Shown piece after piece: positions 58,573-64,000 of a DNA stretch of 64,000 nucleotides. The notes beneath the pieces were generated by a model. It ran no database searches. It worked only from the letters and a program-made list of their open reading frames with translations, and was not told the DNA's origin. The stretch covers positions 1,555,844 through 1,619,843 of the forward strand of contig JALPQD010000207.1 in assembly GCA_023101885.1 (NCBI GenBank), in the 5' to 3' direction. Positions within the stretch are counted from its first letter, which is position 1, and each line of letters starts with the position of its first letter. The DNA comes from Typhlomys cinereus. Taxonomy: Eukaryota; Chordata; Mammalia; Rodentia; Platacanthomyidae. The position numbers and the translations under genes were made by a program.

Positions 58573-59745
58573 CTTTTTTTTTTTTTAGACAAAAACTTAT
58601 TACAAATAACGTTTTGACTTTGAAAACATCCCTGTTCTCTGTTCTTTGGTTGTGCAAGTGTCCTTGTGGGGGCCTTTGCTTCGAAGCAAACCCCCCGCCA
58701 TACCTGAGTATGTCTGGATGGCTGTCTGCGCATACTCACTGGTAAGACTGGCACCTCTCTTACTTGTCTGACATGGGCAACCAGATTCTGGGGCCTCAGA
58801 GAACAATGTCAACCCTGGGGGCACAAAGATCATCAACAATGAAGGAGCCCCTCAGCCCTAGGTGTTTCATTCTTAAAAACAGTAATAAAAAATACTGGTG
58901 ACCTCTGATTTAAAGGGCTTTGAAGAAATACCTCTTTTCCATTCTCCATTGAACTTCTGTATGAATCCAGGGCAGCAGACAGAGAAAAATGTGACTCATT
59001 AATTTTGGTTCTGTTTTTCCAGGGTTTTCCTTTTTTTTTTTCTGAAGACGATCCATCTAAATGAGAAATCTGTAGGGTTCCATTGATTCTCCTGTCCCCT
59101 AGATAAGAGGGTGGAATAGACCAGGTCTCCCTTATCGCCTTACAGCCACTTCAGAGTCTCCTGGCAAGATTGTCTGCAAAGATGGTTCCCAGGATTGCCA
59201 CAGAAGCAATATCCCGGGATATCTTGGCCTCCTCAACCAGATCCTGCAATTCTCTACACAGCCCTCTGTGTAAATGATACTGAAGTCGCTGCCATATTGA
59301 TGTGGGAGGAGTCAGAATGTGCCTGTGCCTGGGATGTTCTCCTGACCAGGGATGCTCTTCCCATCGGTGTGGGTAGCAGACCTGCAATTGTTAAAATCAT
59401 CATCCTGTTCAGGATTGTCAGGCCATGATTACTTTTCAGGCAATCTGTCAGAAGTCCTTACTGATACCACTTGTCTCCTAACACACAGGTAGCAAGGGCT
59501 GCACCAGCCCCACCGAATGATGAGACTGGCCCATTGCAACTGTGATAAGGTCGAGGTCTTTGCAAGCTCCATGGAAGCCCACCCAGGTCACCAGGAAGGG
59601 ACAGTTCACAAGTATTAGGGAGCCAAGGGCAGCCGCTCAGGAACCACCCTATGATGATGTCCTTGGCAGGAGATGGCAGAGATCTCCTTGAAATAAACAA
59701 AACCACGAGTTTCTTGGGAGGAATTCAGGTCAGTCCCTAGAATAT
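58573..59745 (-). other. possible minus-strand retrocopy, parent unknown
   Basis: On the minus strand the segment has several medium frames (59706-59458, 59387-59151, 58839-58600) separated by stops. It ends in an AATAAG-like signal followed by an A-run (poly-T at 58575-58587). This is what a decayed retrocopy would look like. I do not recognise the encoded sequence and cannot exclude an LTR or LINE remnant. Confidence 0.3.
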
Positions 59746-60812
59746 GAAGCACCTACGGCTTCATCCACAGGAGTTTGCAGGTTTTCTCCTAACATCTGCT
59801 GCTATAGCACTCATGTGTATCTCTGTGTGTTCTTTGAAGATCTCAGGGACGAGAACTTACTCATTGCCTTTTGGCCAACTAATGGAGCATCCTCGCCTGC
59901 ACGGGGCATTTGTCTCTAGTCCAATCAGCCGTGGCCAGAGGGACGCTAATTCTATGAACCATAGGACAGCTCTCAGTAAAACAAAACACAAGACACCAAT
60001 CTGGCATTGGGTGTCTATTGTATTTGAACCAAAGGCCTCTACTGTCCTTGGCTATAATGCAGTGAGTGCTTCCTGGCTGGTGTATTTGTGAGGTTGCACT
60101 TTGAAAAATTTAGTGGAATGTCCTGTTTTTCCATTTGGTTCCCAGACAGGGGTTCATAAGTCCACATGTGGTCAAAAAAAAAAAAAAAAAAAAAAAGGGG
60201 GACATGTCTACATACTGGTGGCCACTTTGTTTGCATCCATGGGAGCGAACCAGGAAAGCAGAACTGAACTATTTAGTCTCAAGTGCTTGGCTGTCAAGGA
60301 CGGAGGAAACAGGAAAATCATTTGTAGCCAGGGCCATTGTTCTGGCTGCTGGACGTCCACCAAGGTCAGTTATTCAAACGGGTGCTCAGCAACATGTAAA
60401 TGGGTTCTCCCTGTAGGAAGCAGGCTGTTTTCTCTGGCTTAAATGTGTCCTTTTGTTCCTGAGGTTGATAATCTGAATGTGTTTTATCCCCCTTCAGAGC
60501 AGACTGATTTTTCATGTTACACCACTGCAGAGTTGGTTCAAAGCTGTGGAGTTGAGTATTGTGGCCCTGAAGGCTGTGGTGCGTGGACTAAGTCTTATGC
60601 TGCCACCATGGGGTTGCCGCTGGGATTCAGAGGACTTGGTTCTCAAATGTCAACTTTTATGAAAGAGAGTGAGTGAATTAGGTCTATGTTATGTTATATA
60701 TTTAGGTTGAATAATACTAGCTTTACATTTTCATGAGAGCGAGAGCAAGTTAATTTTGTTTTACATTACTTAGGCTAAATGATATTAGCTTTTACCTTCA
60801 TTAAAACTCATA
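59746..60812. other. unassigned with A-run then G-run at 60175-60201
   Basis: Frames of 93-115 codons occur (59744-60091, 60101-60442) without a recognisable domain. The A-run (60175-60196) ends directly in GGGGG. No gene called. Confidence 0.4.
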
Positions 60813-61033
60813 AGGGAGTTGGGGAAATGGTCCAGGGGCTTAAAGCCTTTGCCTTACAAGCAAAAGGACCTGAGTTTGGATCCTCAAATCCCATGTAAAA
60901 ATGCTTGGTGAATATGGTGATGGCCTATAATGCTAGCCAGGAAGGGGGAGTCTGGGAAACCCCAGAGCAATCTAGGATGATTCCTGATGTCATCTTGGGC
61001 CTCCACAGGTACATTCAAAGGACCTCTTATGCA

Positions 61034-61076
<43 letters not shown>

Positions 61077-61098
61077 GCACACACACCAGGCCCAAACA
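60813..61098 (+). mobile_element. tRNA-headed SINE
   Basis: Head 'gagttggggaaatggtccag', body, (CA)n at 61037-61082, then 'ccaaacaaaacaaacaatcc' tail. Confidence 0.88.
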
Positions 61099-61154
61099 AA
61101 ACAAACAATCCATAAAGGAAGTGGCCTACCTATTAGACGTTATTGAAGGCTTCT

Positions 61155-61640
61155 TGTGATAGAAAACTTTGCCAGGTGTGTCTCAGTTGCATCATTCTAG
61201 AATGTAAATCAGATGAAGGGGCTTACAGAAAAACCCTGTATCGAAGGCTTGATTCCCACTCTGATGTATCTGCAGGTGGGATGCAGAATGGTGATGATAT
61301 CAACAGGCTACTAACAGCTTAATGGATTCATCTCCTGATAAGCTCAGAGCTGAACGGGCTCTTAGGATGTGAAGTTAGTTTAAAGAAGCACGTTACTGTA
61401 AGTATAGCTGTGAAGGGTGTTTTCTTTAGCTCTTCTCTCTCTCTCTCTCAGACTCTCTGCCCGCGGCCAGCGCCAAGGTGAATGGTTTTCTTCCACCACT
61501 TGCTTATTCTGTGATGTTCTGTCTGACCGCAGAGACTCTCCAGCACAAAAGCCTCTAAAACTGGGAGCCAAAACAAACTTTTCATCCTTTAAGTTGATAT
61601 TCCTCTGGCATTTTATCACAGCAATGGAAGCTGACTGACA
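61155..61640 (+). mobile_element. MLT1/MST-like LTR
   Basis: The 3' half is clear: 'ctgtgatgttctgtctgacc', 'gggagccaaaacaaactttt', 'tttatcacagcaatggaagc', ending 'tgactgaca'. The 5' half is eroded and the start (TGTGATAG) is a guess. Confidence 0.7.
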
Positions 61641-61791
61641 GGCAGACAGAGCTTGAGATCTGATTTCACCTGCCATAATTGAAGGCAGGAAACGATTCCA
61701 GACTGTCTGTAGGATCCGAGCATCAGTGTGCATGTCTAAAGAGTCACAGTCCAGCTAACACTATGAAAAAAATGAACACTGAGCATCCTTT

Positions 61792-61809
61792 ATTTATATA
61801 TATTTTTTA

Positions 61810-61861
<52 letters not shown>

Positions 61862-62093
61862 CAGAGGGCACTGTGTGTCCCTGTGGAGCCCCAACGGTGA
61901 TTTCGGGAATCATCCTGGATTGCGTCTACTTCCTTGCTTTGCTCTGGGATTTCCCTCAGATTCCACCCACCAGGGTCGGAAGCGCAGGCTGCCTGCCATT
62001 TCCGCCTGGCATTTTTTCCTGTGGGACCTAGGATCCAAACTCAGGAACTTCTGCTTTCCAGACAGTTTTAACCCCTGAGCCACCTCTTCAGTC
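61792..62093 (-). mobile_element. tRNA-headed SINE, antisense
   Basis: Full length, (CA)n seen as TG at 61815-61859. Perfect 13-bp target-site duplication CTGAGCATCCTTT (61779-61791 and 62094-62106). Confidence 0.97.
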
Positions 62094-62309
62094 CTGAGCA
62101 TCCTTTGTAAACCTCTTGCGCCTTTATAAGCACACTAAGCTCCCTCCTACGTCCCCAAACTTTAGTAACATAATGATTAACATTACTTATGCGAGATCTT
62201 CCCTTTTAGTGCTGTCTTAGATCGTTGGAGACCATCGCTGTATTTGAACTTTGTATAAACATTTGGTAAACCTGTGTAAAAATCACATTCCTCAAAAAAT
62301 GGATTATTT

Positions 62310-62598
62310 GGGGGCTGGAGAGGTGGCTCAGGGGTTAAGCCTCCGCCTTGCAGGCGGAAGGTCCTGAGTTCGGATCCCAGATCCCATGTATAGACGCCAG
62401 GCGGAAGCGGGGGCGGCCTGCGCTTCTGGTCCTGGTAGGGCGGAGCCTGTGAATCCCGGGGCTGAAGGAGGTGGAGGCGTCCATGGTGGTTCCCGATTCG
62501 TCCGTGGTTCTACACATACACAGACACACACTCACGGGCCCGCGCGCACATACACACACACATGCGCACAGTTGAATAAATAATAATAAAAAAAATTA
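62310..62598 (+). mobile_element. tRNA-headed SINE, GC-rich younger subfamily, best-preserved copy
   Basis: A box TGGCTCAGGGG (62324-62334), B box GTTCGGATCC (62368-62377), and a perfect anticodon-like arm TCCGC-CTTGCAG-GCGGA (62342-62358). In tRNA numbering the loop would read TGC (Ala). Then a CpG-rich body, a CA tract and an AATAAATAATAATAAA tail. Perfect 16-bp target-site duplication AAAAAATGGATTATTT (62294-62309 and 62599-62614). The internal A and B boxes are the RNA polymerase III promoter. It lacks a usable tRNA 3' end and is not a tRNA gene. Confidence 0.97.
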
Positions 62599-62845
62599 AA
62601 AAAATGGATTATTTTAGGCAAAGCCAGAGTCATGCTAATGTAAGGCAATGCTCTTTACATTACGTAGTTTACAGTCAGCCATATTGTCCTGCCTAAGCTA
62701 TGTACCAATCTTAGAAGAGAAGACAACTACTCACAGATCGTCTGGAATCTGAGGCAAAAGCCAAACCTAAATGGAGACATAGATCCACAGTCACGATTTG
62801 AAATGTTAACATTTTGCTCTTAGTCGTGGAAAGAAAAAGAACAAC

Positions 62846-62975
62846 ATTAAGAATATAGAAATAAATACAGAATATGGAATAAAGAATACAGAAATAAATA
62901 CAGAATATGGAGTAAAGAATACAGAAATAAATACAGAATATAGAATAAAGAATACAGAAAAAGAATATAGACATA
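62846..62975. repeat. ~33-bp minisatellite, about 3.5 copies
   Basis: A 33-bp A-rich unit built from 'aaagaatacagaaataaat' and 'acagaatatggagt' repeats three times with one or two changes, plus partial units at the ends. Confidence 0.92.
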
Positions 62976-63267
62976 AAATAAAGAAAACCTCTCACTAATG
63001 ATGCTAGCTAGACATTACTCAGGAGTGCACCTGGGATGTGTGTCAAGGACAGCCACATTAAAAAGTCAAAAAGTCAAAACACTGAAACCATACCAAGTAT
63101 CTTATGACCACAATGAAATTATGATGCTTAGACATCAAAGATCCCCAAAGATTTTGGAGTGAAGCCACATACTACTAAATAATCCCTGGCCAAAGAGATC
63201 TCAGAGATGTTCTTACTGAACTGAGGCCAAAGTACAACTTAATGAAGCCCCTGGATAGCAGCTGAAG

Positions 63268-63324
63268 CAGAAATGTAGGTGGAGCCCACAGACTGGGTGT
63301 TTATGCTAAAGCATGCCCGTTCCT
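63268..63324 (+). repeat. 57-bp direct repeat, left copy
   Basis: Starts 'gcagaaatgtaggtggagcc'. The partner at 63935-63991 differs at one position (C/T). Confidence 0.95.
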
Positions 63325-63351
63325 ATCTAAAACCTGGATTAGAATCAAAAA

Positions 63352-63640
63352 TCTAAAACCTGGATTAGATGGCTCAGGGGTTAAGTCTCTGCGTCAAAAG
63401 CAGAAGATCCTGAGTTTGGATCCCAGATCCCTCCTAAAATTGCTGGGAGGAAATGGCAGTGACCTGTACTTCCGGTCCTGGAAGCAGAGGGAGATTCCAG
63501 AGGAGGGCAAAGAAGAGGTAGAAGCAATCCAGGGTGATTTCTGAAGTCATCACTGGGTCTCACAGGCACACACAGTGCCCTCTGATACACACAGACACAC
63601 GAAAGAAGGAAGGAAGGGAAGAAAGAATCAAAATGCATTT
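63352..63640 (+). mobile_element. tRNA-headed SINE, 5' end replaced by a short duplication
   Basis: Begins within the A box ('gatggctcaggggttaag') directly after a duplicated 'atctaaaacctggattaga' (about 63329-63346 and 63350-63368). The body is normal, and the tail is a CA remnant plus (GAAG)n. Confidence 0.88.
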
Positions 63641-63934
63641 CAACGTGAAACTTAATTTTACAGTAAGTTTGTTCACAACCAATCTGTGAATATTTGTAAA
63701 CTGAAATACACCAACCCCAGAACCTAAAGGGAACGACATAAAAAAGGAGCCAACTGAATAGACCACTAGAGGGCACTATCAAATAACTTCAAAAGAGAAG
63801 AGGGCTTTTCCTCTTCTTCCCTCATCAGTAAATCTGAAAACAGCGTGAAGATTTTATCATTTCGAAAATAAAAATGTTTTCACTGGGGCTTCCCAGGGTA
63901 GTGCGATGGAACAGTGGGAATCGCTGGAGCTGCT

Positions 63935-63991
63935 GCAGAAATGTAGGTGGAGCCCACAGACTGGGTGTTTATGCTAAAGTATGCCCGTTCC
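63935..63991 (+). repeat. 57-bp direct repeat, right copy
   Basis: Partner of 63268-63324. The similarity may continue past the window edge only if the duplicated unit differs after 'cgttcct'; the two copies diverge there. Confidence 0.95.
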
Positions 63992-64000
63992 TGGGGCAGA

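Noticed and set aside
62310..62386. tRNA-Ala-like sequence with intact A and B boxes
   Set aside because: It is the head of a SINE, continuous with a SINE body and A-tail; the acceptor and T-arm pairing are incomplete. Not a tRNA gene.

Overview
This window looks like gene-poor intergenic DNA from a rodent. I found no intact protein-coding gene, rRNA gene, tRNA gene, CRISPR array or bacterial-type feature. Almost every long open frame lies in a simple repeat, a SINE, an LTR or a LINE. Organism evidence is B1/B1-ID (B1-dID type) and ID SINEs, rodent-style L1 3' ends, MaLR-type LTRs, and about two dozen copies of a tRNA-Ala-headed SINE. That SINE has an ID-like left part and an unrelated right part ending in (CA)n plus an A-rich tail. 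This layout resembles IDL-Geo, the SINE described from Geomyoidea (kangaroo rats, pocket mice, pocket gophers). The placement is inference from remembered family structure, not a database match.

Layout. 1-7.7 kb: SINEs, two MaLR-type LTRs with clean or near-clean 5-bp target-site duplications (GTTAC; ATCGG/ATCAG), and unassigned DNA. 7.7-10.8 kb: an old minus-strand L1 fragment split by the one recognisable gene-derived feature, a minus-strand processed pseudogene of PPIL1 (peptidyl-prolyl isomerase-like 1). It has an A-tail, a polyadenylation signal, a 9/10 target-site duplication, two nonsense codons and one 4-bp insertion. 10.8-20 kb: L1 3' ends with G-rich tracts, and a 618-bp LTR inserted with an exact AGAGA duplication into an older LTR. 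20-31 kb: MIRs, an LTR with TATA and CCAAT boxes and a transcribed array of hairpin repeats, and an A-tailed retrocopy-like 3' end. 31-42 kb: old L1 pieces, a sense LTR nested in an antisense LTR, and an LTR bracketed by a 36-bp duplication. 42-46 kb: largely unassigned, possibly single-copy. 46-54 kb: an antisense retroviral-type LTR, a 475-bp purine tract, B1-ID SINEs and several younger SINEs. 54-64 kb: L1 nested in L1, more SINEs, unassigned DNA, and a 57-bp near-identical direct repeat at the right edge.

Nothing here forms a pathway or operon. The coherent biology is a layered insertion history: ancient L1, MIR and MLT1-type elements, then MaLR LTRs and L1 3' ends, then a SINE wave. Many SINE copies keep perfect 9-16 bp target-site duplications. 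I did not find a previously undescribed functional system. The most testable oddities are the SINE anticodon-arm covariation, the LTR hairpin array, the 36-bp duplication around an LTR, and the 57-bp repeat.
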